From: CAZOOW01 sp964581535
GTDB taxonomy: Bacteria; Patescibacteriota; Saccharimonadia; Saccharimonadales; Saccharimonadaceae
NCBI GenBank assembly: GCA_964581535.1
Contig: CAZOOW010000001.1
Coordinates: 62,001-126,000 of the forward strand
Reading direction: 5' to 3'
Length of the DNA stretch: 64,000 nucleotides
Of this stretch, positions 14,376 to 23,336 are shown in pieces. The number at the start of each line of letters is the position of its first letter. Position 1 is the first letter of the stretch. A program made the position numbers and the translations under genes. The notes beneath the pieces are model-generated. The model saw only the letters and a program-made list of their open reading frames with translations. It did no database searches and was not told the origin of the DNA.

Positions 14376-16280
14376 TTATTTCTCGTCTTTTTTCTCGTCG
14401 ACGACTTCGCCTTCGACTGGTTCGTCTTTGTCCGATTTATTTTCGGAGGCCTCTTCATCAGATGACGGTTTATTTTCGTCAGCCTGCTGGTACATCTTCG
14501 CGCCTATCGGCATGATAGCGTCGTTGAGGGCTTTGACGGCTGCTTCTAACTCGTCTTTGTCCTCGCTACTGAGTTTTTCCTCTGCGGCTTTGACGGCATC
14601 CTCGATGACTTTTTTGTCCTCATCCGAAATCTTGTCCTTGAACTCATCCGGCATCTTTTTCGCCTGGTAGATAGCGTTCTCGAGCTGGTTCTTTGCATCG
14701 ACCGCTTCACGCTTTTTCTTGTCTTCATCAGCGTGCATTTCGGCTTCTTTCTGAGCTTTTTCGATGTCTTCCTTGCTCATGTTGCCAGAGTTCTGGATAG
14801 TAATAGACTGCTCTTTGCCGGTGCCTTTGTCTTTAGCGGTCACGTTCAGGATACCGTTAGCGTCGATATTAAATGTCACTTCGATCTGCGGGACGCCGCG
14901 GGGTGCCGGAGCAATACCATCGAGTACGAATTTGCCGAGACTCTTGTTGTCACCCGCGAACTCACGCTCGCCCTGCAACACATGTATCTCTACCTGCGGC
15001 TGGTTGTCTGCAGCAGTCGAAAATGTTTCTGACTTGCTGGTCGGCACGGTCGTGTTGCGTTCGATCAGTTTCGTCGTCACGCCGCCCATCGTCTCGATAC
15101 CGAGCGAAAGCGGAGTGACGTCGAGCAGAAGAACGTCTTTGACATCGCCGGCTAGTACACCGCCCTGTATAGCGGCACCGATAGCGACGACTTCATCAGG
15201 ATTCACGCCCTGCATCGGATCTTTACCAAAAATCTGCTTCACTTTTTCAACGACCGCCGGCATACGAGTCATGCCGCCGACCAGAACGACATTGTCGATA
15301 TCACTAGCTTTGAGCCCGGCGTCTTTCAACGCCTTTTCTACTGGGATGGCGGTTTTTTCGATCAGTCCACCGACAAGCTCTTCGAGTTTTGCTCGGGTAA
15401 GCGTGTATTCGAAGTGCTTCGGACCATCAGCGTCAGCCGTCAAAAACGGCAGGTTGATATCTACCTGAGTCGAGCTAGAAAGCTCTTTCTTGGCTTTTTC
15501 AGCTTCGTCCTTGAGGCGCTGAAGAGCCGCATTATCTTTCTTGAGGTCGATTCCCTCGTTCTTTTTGAATTCTTCCAGGAAATGGTCGACGATGCGGTTG
15601 TCGAAATCTTCACCACCAAGGTGCGTATCGCCATTTGTGCTCTTTACCTCGAACACGCCATCTCCTAGCTCAAGGACCGATACATCGAACGTTCCGCCAC
15701 CAAGGTCGAAAACGACAATCTTTTCTTCCTTACCCTGATCAAGACCATAGGCAAGCGCTGCCGCTGTCGGCTCGTTTATGATCCGTCTTACCTCGAGTCC
15801 AGCGATCTTGCCGGCGTCTTTGGTGGCCTGACGTTGAGCATCGTCAAAGTAGGCTGGTACAGTAATGACTGCCTCAGTAACTTTGTCACCGAGAAACTTT
15901 TCTGCATCAGCTTTCATTTTGGAAAGAATCATCGCTGAGACTTCCTCAGGGGTGTACTCTTTGTCGCCCATTTTGACAGCCACACCGCTCTGATGTTTGA
16001 CGATTTCAAACGGCATGATGTTGATGTCGTCCTGAATTTCCTTGTCAGAAAACTTACGTCCTATAAGACGCTTTACACCGTAGATTGTGTTGTTGGCATT
16101 CGTGACGCGTTGGCGCTGAGCAACTTGTCCCACCAAACGCTCGCCTTTTTTCGTAACAGCCACGACACTTGGAGTCGTTCGGTTGCCTTCCGCGTTTGTA
16201 ATAACTTCCGGCTTACCAGCCACCATATAAGCCATGGCAGAGTTGGTTGTACCGAGATCTATTCCTATGATTTTACCCAT
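14376..16280 (-). CDS. dnaK: Chaperone DnaK (Hsp70)
   Basis: 634 residues. It starts MGKIIGIDLGTTNSAMAYM. The nucleotide-binding domain has the phosphate motifs VFDLGGGTFDVSVLELGDG and VVLVGGMTRMPAVVEKVK. The linker VLLLDVTPLSLGIETMGG leads into the substrate-binding domain, and an acidic lysine-rich tail ends the protein (PVEGEVVDEKKDEK). Length and motif order are normal. It is a monocistronic unit with two CIRCE-like operators in front; dnaJ and grpE-hrcA are separate units in the same 9-kb region. SD upstream of ATG 16280 is GAGGAG at 8 nt. Confidence 0.99.
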   Translation of the reverse strand: MGKIIGIDLGTTNSAMAYMVAGKPEVITNAEGNRTTPSVVAVTKKGERLVGQVAQRQRVTNANNTIYGVKRLIGRKFSDKEIQDDINIMPFEIVKHQSGVAVKMGDKEYTPEEVSAMILSKMKADAEKFLGDKVTEAVITVPAYFDDAQRQATKDAGKIAGLEVRRIINEPTAAALAYGLDQGKEEKIVVFDLGGGTFDVSVLELGDGVFEVKSTNGDTHLGGEDFDNRIVDHFLEEFKKNEGIDLKKDNAALQRLKDEAEKAKKELSSSTQVDINLPFLTADADGPKHFEYTLTRAKLEELVGGLIEKTAIPVEKALKDAGLKASDIDNVVLVGGMTRMPAVVEKVKQIFGKDPMQGVNPDEVVAIGAAIQGGVLAGDVKDVLLLDVTPLSLGIETMGGVTTKLIERNTTVPTSKSETFSTAADNQPQVEIHVLQGEREFAGDNKSLGKFVLDGIAPAPRGVPQIEVTFNIDANGILNVTAKDKGTGKEQSITIQNSGNMSKEDIEKAQKEAEMHADEDKKKREAVDAKNQLENAIYQAKKMPDEFKDKISDEDKKVIEDAVKAAEEKLSSEDKDELEAAVKALNDAIMPIGAKMYQQADENKPSSDEEASENKSDKDEPVEGEVVDEKKDEK

Positions 16281-16310
16281 CTATTTTCTCCTCAATTCTT
16301 ATTGCTTGCG

Positions 16311-16337
16311 TTGGCACTCCTCGCAGGATAGTGCCAA
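16311..16337 (-). promoter_or_regulatory. Second, degenerate CIRCE-like element in the dnaK leader
   Basis: TTGGCACTC-N9-TAGTGCCAA keeps the exact 9-9-9 geometry of CIRCE with three deviations from consensus, two of them complementary so the arms still pair. It lies 21 bp downstream of the perfect CIRCE, within the transcribed leader. Confidence 0.6.
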
Positions 16338-16348
16338 ATCTATCCTCA

Positions 16349-16385
16349 ATTATAGCAATTAGCACTCTAGTGTCAAGAGTGCTAA
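16349..16385 (-). promoter_or_regulatory. dnaK promoter with perfect CIRCE operator
   Basis: CIRCE at 16359-16385 is TTAGCACTC-N9-GAGTGCTAA without mismatch. The minus-strand promoter is TTGACA (16371-16376), 16 nt, TATAAT (16349-16354). The operator covers the -35 box and spacer, giving HrcA repression. Confidence 0.96.
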
Positions 16386-16508
16386 TTTGTTATTTTCACA
16401 GAGGTGGAAGATAGAACATGTATCACACGCTTTACTTTGTTGTGAAAAAGGAGTATTACTTAAGCATAAGTCTTTAGGAACATAAAAACATCGAAAAAAG
16501 GAGCTCTC

Positions 16509-17882
16509 ATGCTACTCGCCGAGGTTATCCAATCTTCCGATATTTCTGTCAGTTCCTTAGAGCGGCCCGAAGAATGGCTGCAACGAAACTCCGAACAAGA
16601 ATTCTCCCCTGAACAAAGACGAATGGTCGAAACGTTTGCTCTAGACACCGCTCAGAGCCTGTTGTCCATGCTAGACGAAAGGACACTTCTACCCCATGAC
16701 ACGATTGAACTCCAGGCTAACGGGGATGGAAGCTTTGATAATAAAACATCAGCAACTAATATAGGTCTCGCTATTGCAAACCTTCTGAGCATGAAAGAAA
16801 TGGAAATTGTCCCAGGCGCTGAAGCGAATGAGGTGCTAAGCGAATTGGTTCGTTCCATAGACGCGTTAGATAAATCGCACGGGTTACTCTACGACTGGTA
16901 CGACCCGCGAGACGGCAGTCTGCTTACCTCTGATAGTGATGGTCGTCCGAAAGAAAAAATGATTTCAAGTGTCGATAACGCATGGTTGGCGTTCTACTTG
17001 AACAAGTTAAAATATCATCTGCCAGAGAGCGAGATGTCACATACTGCTGGACGGCTACTGGAGGAAATGCGTGAAGGGTTTGATACGAAACTGTTTGATC
17101 CTGAGGCAGGTCTATTCTATGGAATGTACTACCCGGATAGGCCCAGTTCCGAACAAAACAAACAAAATTGGCACTATGATCTTCTTAATTCCGAAACTCG
17201 GATTATTTACTATACAGCTATCGCTTGCTTTGACTATCCTCCACGGCTACTACAGCGACTCAGCAAAACTATGCCGGGTGGTAAATCGGACAAATCGCGA
17301 GTACTGTATGGCCTGCCTACATGGTCTGGTGGCGCATTTGAAGAATGGGCCGTTGAGACAGCACTACCAGAAAGCAGATATAGCCCTCTCATTCATGAAA
17401 GCCATATAGCCCATCTCCAACATCAAATTGACTACGGGCGTTCTCTTGATCCGCGTGGGTATTGGGGAACCTCAGCCTGTCTGGACCCAGAGGGAAACTA
17501 CCTCGCCCGAGGAATACCCGCTGACCGACTGTGCCCTGAGCCGCCTATAGTTTCGGAGGACAGGAAACGCAGCTCGGACGGCGTTGTTACACCACACGCA
17601 CTTTTTATGGCTATGCAGATCGCACCGACACTTGCAGCGGATGAGTTAAAGCGGCTGGCCATTGATTTTCCAAATAGCTATATCCCTGAACGCGGATTCG
17701 TCGATAGTATCGATACGAAAACTGGGGAAGTTAGCGGTTCTCAGCTCTACCTTGACCAGGCATGGTCCTTTGAAGCGCTTAACAATGTTCTTAAACGTCC
17801 GTCGTCACGTTCGTTACGAGCTGCTGTCGGAAAAAAAGGTGCCCAACGTCTCGGAGTTGGACTCGGTTCACTCGTTGTCTAG
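16509..17882 (+). CDS. Glucoamylase-like glycoside hydrolase (GH144/DUF3131-like)
   Basis: 457 residues, no signal peptide. The motifs TSATNIGLAIANLLSMKEM (about 75-95), KSHGLLYDWYDPRDGSLL, ISSVDNAWLAFYL, LLNSETRIIYYTAIACFD, TWSGGAFEEW and GYWGTSACLD correspond to the (alpha/alpha)6-barrel family of glucoamylase-like proteins and beta-1,2-glucanases (GH144, NdvB C-terminal type). The acidic and aromatic residues around the barrel cleft are present. The substrate is unknown; a cytoplasmic or non-classically exported glucan hydrolase is the best reading. SD AAGGAG (16498-16503) ends 5 nt before ATG 16509. Its stop overlaps the convergent grpE stop by 4 bp. Confidence 0.72.
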   Translation: MLLAEVIQSSDISVSSLERPEEWLQRNSEQEFSPEQRRMVETFALDTAQSLLSMLDERTLLPHDTIELQANGDGSFDNKTSATNIGLAIANLLSMKEMEIVPGAEANEVLSELVRSIDALDKSHGLLYDWYDPRDGSLLTSDSDGRPKEKMISSVDNAWLAFYLNKLKYHLPESEMSHTAGRLLEEMREGFDTKLFDPEAGLFYGMYYPDRPSSEQNKQNWHYDLLNSETRIIYYTAIACFDYPPRLLQRLSKTMPGGKSDKSRVLYGLPTWSGGAFEEWAVETALPESRYSPLIHESHIAHLQHQIDYGRSLDPRGYWGTSACLDPEGNYLARGIPADRLCPEPPIVSEDRKRSSDGVVTPHALFMAMQIAPTLAADELKRLAIDFPNSYIPERGFVDSIDTKTGEVSGSQLYLDQAWSFEALNNVLKRPSSRSLRAAVGKKGAQRLGVGLGSLVV

Positions 17883-18343
17883 CGACGAGTTACTCGCACC
17901 ATACTCGGCCGGATAACATCGTCCCCTAACATATAGCCAGTTTGCAGCTCTTCCGCGATAATTTCTTTGTCACCCTCAGCTTCTTCATCAAACTGTACAG
18001 CATTGTGCAATTCAGGATTAAAAATTTCATCTTTATCTGCTTTGATACGCGATACATTCATATCTGCTAGGGATTTTTCGAGCTGTTTACTCAAACCAAC
18101 TATGCCTTGCGCCCAAGTATTATCTTTGAGTTCCGATGGAACATGAGTTACGGCACGTTCGATATTATCAATAACCGGAATGAGCTGCATAATAGCGCTG
18201 ACACGGCCGTTTGCCTTAGCCATCTCACGCTGCTGCTCACCCTGTTTCCGGTAATTCTCGAAATCAGCCCGAACGCGCTGTAGATCTTGTGTCAACTCAC
18301 CGATTTGTTGTTCCAGTTCCTCGACTTTTTTATTCTTTGGCAT
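17879..18343 (-). CDS. grpE: Nucleotide exchange factor GrpE
   Basis: 154 residues. An N-terminal coiled coil (KVEELEQQIGELTQDLQRVR, ADFENYRKQ) leads to the beta-wing domain with FNPELHNAVQFD, LQTGYMLGDDVIRPSMVRV, the GrpE family signature. It exchanges ADP for ATP on DnaK and acts as a thermosensor. The start codon directly abuts the hrcA stop, so the two are translationally coupled. The long acidic N-terminal tail of many GrpE proteins is short here. Confidence 0.97.
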   Translation of the reverse strand: MPKNKKVEELEQQIGELTQDLQRVRADFENYRKQGEQQREMAKANGRVSAIMQLIPVIDNIERAVTHVPSELKDNTWAQGIVGLSKQLEKSLADMNVSRIKADKDEIFNPELHNAVQFDEEAEGDKEIIAEELQTGYMLGDDVIRPSMVRVTRR

Positions 18344-19048
18344 TTAGAGTACCTCCTCGAGCATTGCGCCAGTATGACGAACGAGTCGCATGACACGTGC
18401 ATAGTCCTGACGGGTTGGGCCGAGCACCCCGATATAGCTTCTGTCACTGTAGGGTGAACGGAAACGACTGATAATAAGACTTGCTTGGGAATTTCGGCCG
18501 ATAGGGTTTTCCGTACCGATAAAAACATTTAAAGGTTCGTTTGGTGCTGCTTCACGTAGCCACGGCTCAAGGTTGTCGAGCAATTGAGCGACCTTTTGCG
18601 GATGAGAGGCGAATTCGGGCTGAGAAAAAAGATTACCCATACCACTCATATATAGTTGATCGCCAATCGTCGCTAGTCCGAGATTTCTAGTGATTTCAAC
18701 CAAACTGTCGACGGCACTGCGAATCGCTCGGTCTGTTCTGTTGCCGTGAGTCGTAATACGCGCTTCGATAGCATGAGTACTCCTGTCGAGAAGCTGTAAG
18801 TCATTTCCCTCGCGAAACTCGTTCAACTGGTTTACATAGTACCGATAGCCTTTGTCCGTAGGAACGCGTCCCGCACTAGTATGCGGCTGGGTAATATAGC
18901 CTTTTTCTTCCAGATGCGCCATTTCTGCCCGTATAGTAGCACTCGAAACACCAAAAAGTTTCGCCAGCGTCACACTACCCACCGGAACGGCTATTTCTGC
19001 ATACTGTTCGATAATAGCAGCAAGTATCTTGGCTTGGCGTTCTGTCAT
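18344..19048 (-). CDS. hrcA: Heat-shock repressor HrcA
   Basis: 234 residues from ATG 19048. The N-terminal winged helix reads MTERQAKILAAIIEQYAEIA, TLAKLFGVSSATIRAEMAHLEEKGYI and TSAGRVPTDKGYRYYV, all typical of HrcA. The C-terminal GAF-like dimer domain ends with YIGVLGPTRQDYARVMRLV. It binds CIRCE and needs GroEL for folding in other bacteria. It is first in the hrcA-grpE operon and autoregulated through the CIRCE at 19069. An in-frame GTG at 19075 lies upstream of the predicted transcription start (TATACT at 19056-19061 on the plus strand as agtata), so ATG 19048 on a leaderless mRNA is preferred. Confidence 0.96.
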   Translation of the reverse strand: MTERQAKILAAIIEQYAEIAVPVGSVTLAKLFGVSSATIRAEMAHLEEKGYITQPHTSAGRVPTDKGYRYYVNQLNEFREGNDLQLLDRSTHAIEARITTHGNRTDRAIRSAVDSLVEITRNLGLATIGDQLYMSGMGNLFSQPEFASHPQKVAQLLDNLEPWLREAAPNEPLNVFIGTENPIGRNSQASLIISRFRSPYSDRSYIGVLGPTRQDYARVMRLVRHTGAMLEEVL

Positions 19049-19055
19049 ATACGTA

Positions 19056-19095
19056 AGTATACCCCAGTTTAGCACTCTACGTCAACGAGTGCCAG
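19056..19095 (-). promoter_or_regulatory. hrcA-grpE promoter with CIRCE
   Basis: TTAGCACTC-N9-GAGTGCCAG at 19069-19095 has two mismatches, both at the end of the right arm. TTGACG (19080-19085), 18 nt, TATACT (19056-19061) form the promoter on the minus strand. Confidence 0.85.
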
Positions 19096-19102
19096 AAACA
19101 GA

Positions 19103-19354
19103 TTACCGAGCGAGAAAGCCCCACCCAACATATTGAGGGCGGGCTGGTGTTAACACTTCAACCGTCAGATATGAAACATTTCTTGTAGCAATGGATTGCG
19201 TGATCATTTCAGCACTGGCAGATGCGAGAAAGCGGTTTGTTGTTGCTACATCATTTTGGACAATTGCCTCGACGCTCGCGGCACTCAGATTAGAAGAACC
19301 GGATGATGACGTTAAAGCCTCTGCACTTGTCGCAGCTTCACGAGCCTCCGCCAT
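19103..19354 (-). CDS. Small protein of the tail-like cassette
   Basis: 83 residues: an alanine/serine-rich helical N-terminal half (AREAATSAEALTSSSG, SAASVEAIVQNDVATTNRFL) and a C-terminal part ending EVLTPARPQYVGWGFLAR. No family recognised. It starts 1 nt after the stop of the 334-residue structural-like protein and is the last gene of a three-gene operon. It could be a tail-fibre chaperone or a small structural subunit; this is inferred from position only. Confidence 0.6.
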   Translation of the reverse strand: MAEAREAATSAEALTSSSGSSNLSAASVEAIVQNDVATTNRFLASASAEMITQSIATRNVSYLTVEVLTPARPQYVGWGFLAR

Positions 19355-19355
19355 C

Positions 19356-20360
19356 CTACATGACCTCCATACCTATCTCAACTCCATTCACACCCGCAGG
19401 AGTCCAAGCGGCGCTTGTCGCCGGGTTTGCCTGGTAAACCTCATAATACCCCAGATACGATGTAGAAAGGGTCTGAGTTATACCATTGAAATCAGTTCCG
19501 CCAGAGCGCAACAATAGTCGTGCGTTGGCGTTCGTCGCATCGCTTTTTGCCATTAAACCACAGAGTTGAATTCCATATACTGTCGTTATGCCGGAAGGGA
19601 GGTCTTCGACTACGTAAGTATCTTTGTCTCCCACTGTCGCGCTCCCAACATAATCCGTTACGGAAAAAGGACGTTCATCAACTAATTGGTAGTTATCGGT
19701 GCTATTACCGTCAGAACCTACTAGCTGTGAATAAGTCCCGTTACCGTTTGGACTCAGCGTTCGTACCGCAACGTCGCCGAGAAAATTATTGTTCGGAGCA
19801 GGTCCAGTATCGTTCAGGATATAAACATCTGAAATATACCAGTTTAAGTTAAAATCAAATCGTATTTTATCTATATCCGTTGAAGATCCGCCGTTTTTTG
19901 TGTCGCCGACAAATGAAACTTCATCCGTTGGTGAGCCGTTGAGCCGAACATGAACTTCGCCTACTGTATCCGATATAGTTACTGACACTTCGATATACGA
20001 CCAACGATTCGGATATAAATTGGTCGTCCCTGTCGCAAGCAGCGTGCCTGTTTCCGTACCGCGTCTTATTTCGACCAGACCAGTGGTGGTATTTCGAACG
20101 ACGCTAATATGTTGCACAGTGCCGCTATCTCCAAAGACAGAAATCGATCCGGAATTTGTTCCAGGATACCACCCGGCACCAATAAATATTTTGTTAGACG
20201 CAGCTACGTTTTTGTTCAATAACCGACCGTTACTCCCACCACCACTGCTATAGCACCCTGCCACACGTGGATTTGAGGAATTCGGGTTATAGCTAGTACT
20301 GCCTATACTCCATTTCGTGGTTTCCCCCCCGCCAAATCCATCCATAAAAAGTAAAGCCAT
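19356..20360 (-). CDS. Phage-tail-like beta-sandwich protein
   Basis: 334 residues beginning MALLFMDGFGGGETTKWSIG. The body is a beta-rich, lectin/laminin-like domain (RLLNKNVAASNKIFIGAGWY, GEVHVRLNGSPTDEVSF, KIRFDFNLNWYISDVYILND). Proteins with this opening and layout occur in tail and structural modules of phages and phage-like particles. Its start directly abuts the stop of the upstream tail-fibre-like gene (0-nt gap). No signal peptide, which fits a phage-type particle rather than classical secretion. No other phage genes (capsid, portal, terminase) lie nearby. Confidence 0.65.
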   Translation of the reverse strand: MALLFMDGFGGGETTKWSIGSTSYNPNSSNPRVAGCYSSGGGSNGRLLNKNVAASNKIFIGAGWYPGTNSGSISVFGDSGTVQHISVVRNTTTGLVEIRRGTETGTLLATGTTNLYPNRWSYIEVSVTISDTVGEVHVRLNGSPTDEVSFVGDTKNGGSSTDIDKIRFDFNLNWYISDVYILNDTGPAPNNNFLGDVAVRTLSPNGNGTYSQLVGSDGNSTDNYQLVDERPFSVTDYVGSATVGDKDTYVVEDLPSGITTVYGIQLCGLMAKSDATNANARLLLRSGGTDFNGITQTLSTSYLGYYEVYQANPATSAAWTPAGVNGVEIGMEVM

Positions 20361-21362
20361 TTATGCTACCTCCACTTGCACTGTTAAGTCTGTACCTGCT
20401 GAAATACTTCCTACTTGATCAACGTCCACAGTAAGGTATTCGCCTACTGCGACAGAAGAAACGTCCATATTCGTCACATTCCCTGATGTATTGTCGCCTG
20501 CCGCAATGGTCGGGCGGTTGGACTGCGTAGTGAAAATCGTTGTACCGTTTTTATTAATGTCAACAATCATCGAATCACCATCCGGTGCAATACCCACCGA
20601 AGCGCGCACCCCTAAAATCGTCCAGTTAGCACCTGTGTCATTATATAGCCGGAATTGTCCTGTCGATGTTCCGACGGCACCAGTGTAGGAATACGGTAGA
20701 ATCTTGGTGATACTAGAAGTACCGAGCTGGCCAGGAATTATTTTGCCGTCGCTATCCAACGTTGCAACGCCATTCGGCTGGCCCTTTTCCGCTGTATTGA
20801 TTTTATTTGAAAGCCCAGGAACAGTTGGTGCGGTTGCAGTTCCCGCAAGATCACCTGCCAGCTGAATAATTCCGAGAGCTGTTGTGCTGGTGTTAACAGC
20901 GCTAATGGTGCGGTCTGCCGATAAATCACCGCCGCCAGTCAGTCCACTGCCAGTACTAATAAGTCGGGTTGCTGGTACTTTGCCAGAAAGATCGGTCGTA
21001 AGATTGGCGATTTTACTTTGCTCTATCGCAGCAGTGGCTGAAATTTCCGTGTTGGTTATGCTACCATCAGCAATTTCTGTGGCACCAACCACGCCAGTGG
21101 CTATTTGAGCGTTAGACGCTGTTCCCGACAAATCGCCACCTAAAGTTGGATCGCTAGAACCAGTTGTAATCGTTCCCGGTTGCCAGTACGAGCCATTATA
21201 TTGCAGAACCTGACCAGAAGAAACACCGCTCGTCGAAACATCGTTCAAAGCATTTAGTGGCAAGTTGTGCGTACCATCAGAGTTATGCTGCACACTCAAA
21301 AAATCATTGAGGATGTTACCCCATGTTCCGTCGTCACTGCCCGGTAGCGGAAGTCTAGCCAA
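20361..21362 (-). CDS. Tail-fibre-like protein
   Basis: 333 residues. It opens MARLPLPGSDDGTWGNILND, a tail-fibre-type N-terminus. It continues with repetitive fibre sequence (LGGDLSGTASNAQIATGVVG, ATEIADGSITNTEISATAAI, STGSGLTGGGDLSADRTISA) and ends in a beta domain with WTILGVRASVGIAPDGDSMI and an extracellular-adhesin-like composition. The start is TTG 21362, with GAGGGG 7 nt upstream; no ATG fits. It is the first gene of the cassette. Whether this is a prophage remnant, a tailocin part or a host-contact adhesin cannot be decided from sequence. Confidence 0.68.
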   Translation of the reverse strand: MARLPLPGSDDGTWGNILNDFLSVQHNSDGTHNLPLNALNDVSTSGVSSGQVLQYNGSYWQPGTITTGSSDPTLGGDLSGTASNAQIATGVVGATEIADGSITNTEISATAAIEQSKIANLTTDLSGKVPATRLISTGSGLTGGGDLSADRTISAVNTSTTALGIIQLAGDLAGTATAPTVPGLSNKINTAEKGQPNGVATLDSDGKIIPGQLGTSSITKILPYSYTGAVGTSTGQFRLYNDTGANWTILGVRASVGIAPDGDSMIVDINKNGTTIFTTQSNRPTIAAGDNTSGNVTNMDVSSVAVGEYLTVDVDQVGSISAGTDLTVQVEVA

Positions 21363-21398
21363 AAATACCCCTCTAACACGTTTAAAAGTATGGGTCTA

Positions 21399-21428
21399 AG
21401 TATAAGCGCTATAGAGGTAGTTGCGCAA
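21399..21428 (-). promoter_or_regulatory. Promoter of the tail-like cassette
   Basis: On the minus strand TTGCGC (21423-21428), 18 nt, TATACT (21399-21404). It lies just past the stop codon of the histidine kinase gene, indicating separate transcription of the three tail-like genes. Confidence 0.55.
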
Positions 21429-21431
21429 GGT

Positions 21432-23336
21432 CTAAGTCGCTTTTGGAACACTTATTCGCATGCTTGTCCCCGGCGTAATGGTTTCGTCATGTTCTATCGA
21501 TCCCTGAAGGTATTTCATAATCAATTTGTCGAGGAAAAGACTGAAGCCAAGCCCTTCGTAATCAAACTGCATAACTGATGTAGTACGCGAAAATGGCTGA
21601 AACAACTGAGCGCGCTCGTTCTGCGGTATACCTATGCCCATGTCCCTGACTTCAACTCTTAGTTTGTGCCCCTCTTCCGCGCTAGAAATGCTGATTTTGC
21701 TGTTATCAGAAGAGAATTTTATGCCGTTATCAATGAGTGTTGCTATTACCACTCCAAGTAGTACAGGGTTACCGGCTGCGCGAAAAGGCTTCACGTCATT
21801 TTCTATTGAGATAGATCTGGTTGCGGCAACATTACGATAGCGTTCGATAACGTGATCGATAACTTGTGTGACATCAAAGGTGTCTGGTGAGCGAAGACTC
21901 CCGCCTTCGAGGCGTAAACTTTGCAGCAAGGTAAACCTCTCGAGCATCGCGGAAAAATCATCGTAGCCCTTCTGGATAAATTGGTCACTTTTTGCAGGGG
22001 GAAGGCTATTTCGATTCATCGCAATACGCTTGAGATTATTCTCAAGCATTTCGCGAACACGCTCAATAAAGGTGTTTCTCGCCTCATCGACATGCGCTTG
22101 GTGTTGTTCTAGCTGCTCAAGTTGGTGACGACGCGAGATATTCATCTGATGCGTTCGCATAGAAACCAACAAAAAAGCCGCAATTATGACCCCGACTATT
22201 GCCTGTATAGCGTAGTTCGACATGCTAAAATCCCACTGCCCGACTTTTGTCAGGAGAAGGTTGGCGCCAATGACAATAATAAAAGCGACCAACACCGGCA
22301 GCCAAAATGTGCCGCTTCGAAGAGCCGATATTGGGGCAGAACTTGTTTCAGGTCTTTTTATACTTTTCAATAACTGGTTGTCCTGTATGTCAGCTAAAAT
22401 CTGCTCGATAGTATCGTGGAGGCCGACGACAACCGATTTCAGAGGAGCAACGGCACTCTCGGATAACTTATCGACTGAGACGAGCATGTCAACACCACTA
22501 GCAATCAACGTCTGCGGAGTATGTAGATAGTGAGATGATAATGCTAAAAAATTGTCCTTGCCTTCAGCAACCGCTGCTTGTAATTTAGTTATTTTTTCTA
22601 TTTCAGCAATATACTTTGCTTCTTTGAAAGCCTGTAGCATATAGCGAAGTGCGAGTGCGAGAAGTAGTAGGAAAATCCAGTAGGGGAACGTATAGGCTAC
22701 AATCGGAGGCAGTTCCATAAGGAACCTCTGTAGCCCAGAAGCGTGAGGTGCATAATTCGTTTTGTTTTCTGTGTTTGATCTGAGGGGTAAATCAAGTCGC
22801 ACTACTGTGTCTTGACGTGCGATCGCCTCTCCGTCCTCATTAAAAAGGACTAACGAAATGTTTTTCCCGCTAAATCGATAGACATCCCAAACAATGTGGA
22901 ATTTTCCATCTGCTGATGGAGAGTACGCGGTACCGACTAGGGCGCCATCAACATACAGGCTCACCCACCCCGGATCATTAGCTTCAGATGACTGCTGGTT
23001 TTGATCCTGAACGCTTACGATGACTTCAAAGGGACTAGTGGATATCGTCTGATCGTTTGTAACGTTTGTTTCTAGAGTATAGGTCGAGGTGTGTTGTGGT
23101 GTCGGCACACTAGTGGGGCTTTCTGGGGTGACGCCCGGTGTAATGCCGGAGGACGGTTGCGACTCTACGGGTTGCGTCGGACTTTGAGGGCAATTTTCTT
23201 GATAAGGGCATGAGCCGTAAGTACTGCTCCCATACGGAGCAGCAAACACTCCAGGAATATAAAAGAAAACGGCGAGTAATGCCGCCAGTACAGAGAAGAA
23301 TACACGCGCTCTACCGGCCGTAAGAACTCGAGCCAT
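21432..23336 (-). CDS. Histidine-kinase-like membrane protein with split kinase core
   Basis: 634 residues. Signal segment 8-32, a P/S/T-rich stretch (50-85), an extracellular Ig-like domain (about 88-185), then a helix at 212-235. The dimerisation-like H box SHYLHTPQT has candidate phospho-His 269. Two further membrane helices (about 344-363 and 376-394) and a second coiled coil (400-470) follow. The ATPase domain is last: N box TLIDNGIKFS (533-542), G1 DMGIGIP (565-571), and GLGFSLFLDKLIMKYLQGSI. In ordinary kinases the H box directly precedes the ATPase; here two membrane helices and another coiled coil lie between them. No response regulator gene is adjacent. The start overlaps the upstream mini-gene by 26 bp. 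Confidence 0.8.
   Translation of the reverse strand: MARVLTAGRARVFFSVLAALLAVFFYIPGVFAAPYGSSTYGSCPYQENCPQSPTQPVESQPSSGITPGVTPESPTSVPTPQHTSTYTLETNVTNDQTISTSPFEVIVSVQDQNQQSSEANDPGWVSLYVDGALVGTAYSPSADGKFHIVWDVYRFSGKNISLVLFNEDGEAIARQDTVVRLDLPLRSNTENKTNYAPHASGLQRFLMELPPIVAYTFPYWIFLLLLALALRYMLQAFKEAKYIAEIEKITKLQAAVAEGKDNFLALSSHYLHTPQTLIASGVDMLVSVDKLSESAVAPLKSVVVGLHDTIEQILADIQDNQLLKSIKRPETSSAPISALRSGTFWLPVLVAFIIVIGANLLLTKVGQWDFSMSNYAIQAIVGVIIAAFLLVSMRTHQMNISRRHQLEQLEQHQAHVDEARNTFIERVREMLENNLKRIAMNRNSLPPAKSDQFIQKGYDDFSAMLERFTLLQSLRLEGGSLRSPDTFDVTQVIDHVIERYRNVAATRSISIENDVKPFRAAGNPVLLGVVIATLIDNGIKFSSDNSKISISSAEEGHKLRVEVRDMGIGIPQNERAQLFQPFSRTTSVMQFDYEGLGFSLFLDKLIMKYLQGSIEHDETITPGTSMRISVPKAT

Noticed and set aside
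14764..15468. Long plus-strand frames opposite dnaK and ftsH
   Set aside because: Antisense shadows of strongly conserved genes with Ser/Thr-rich nonsense composition.
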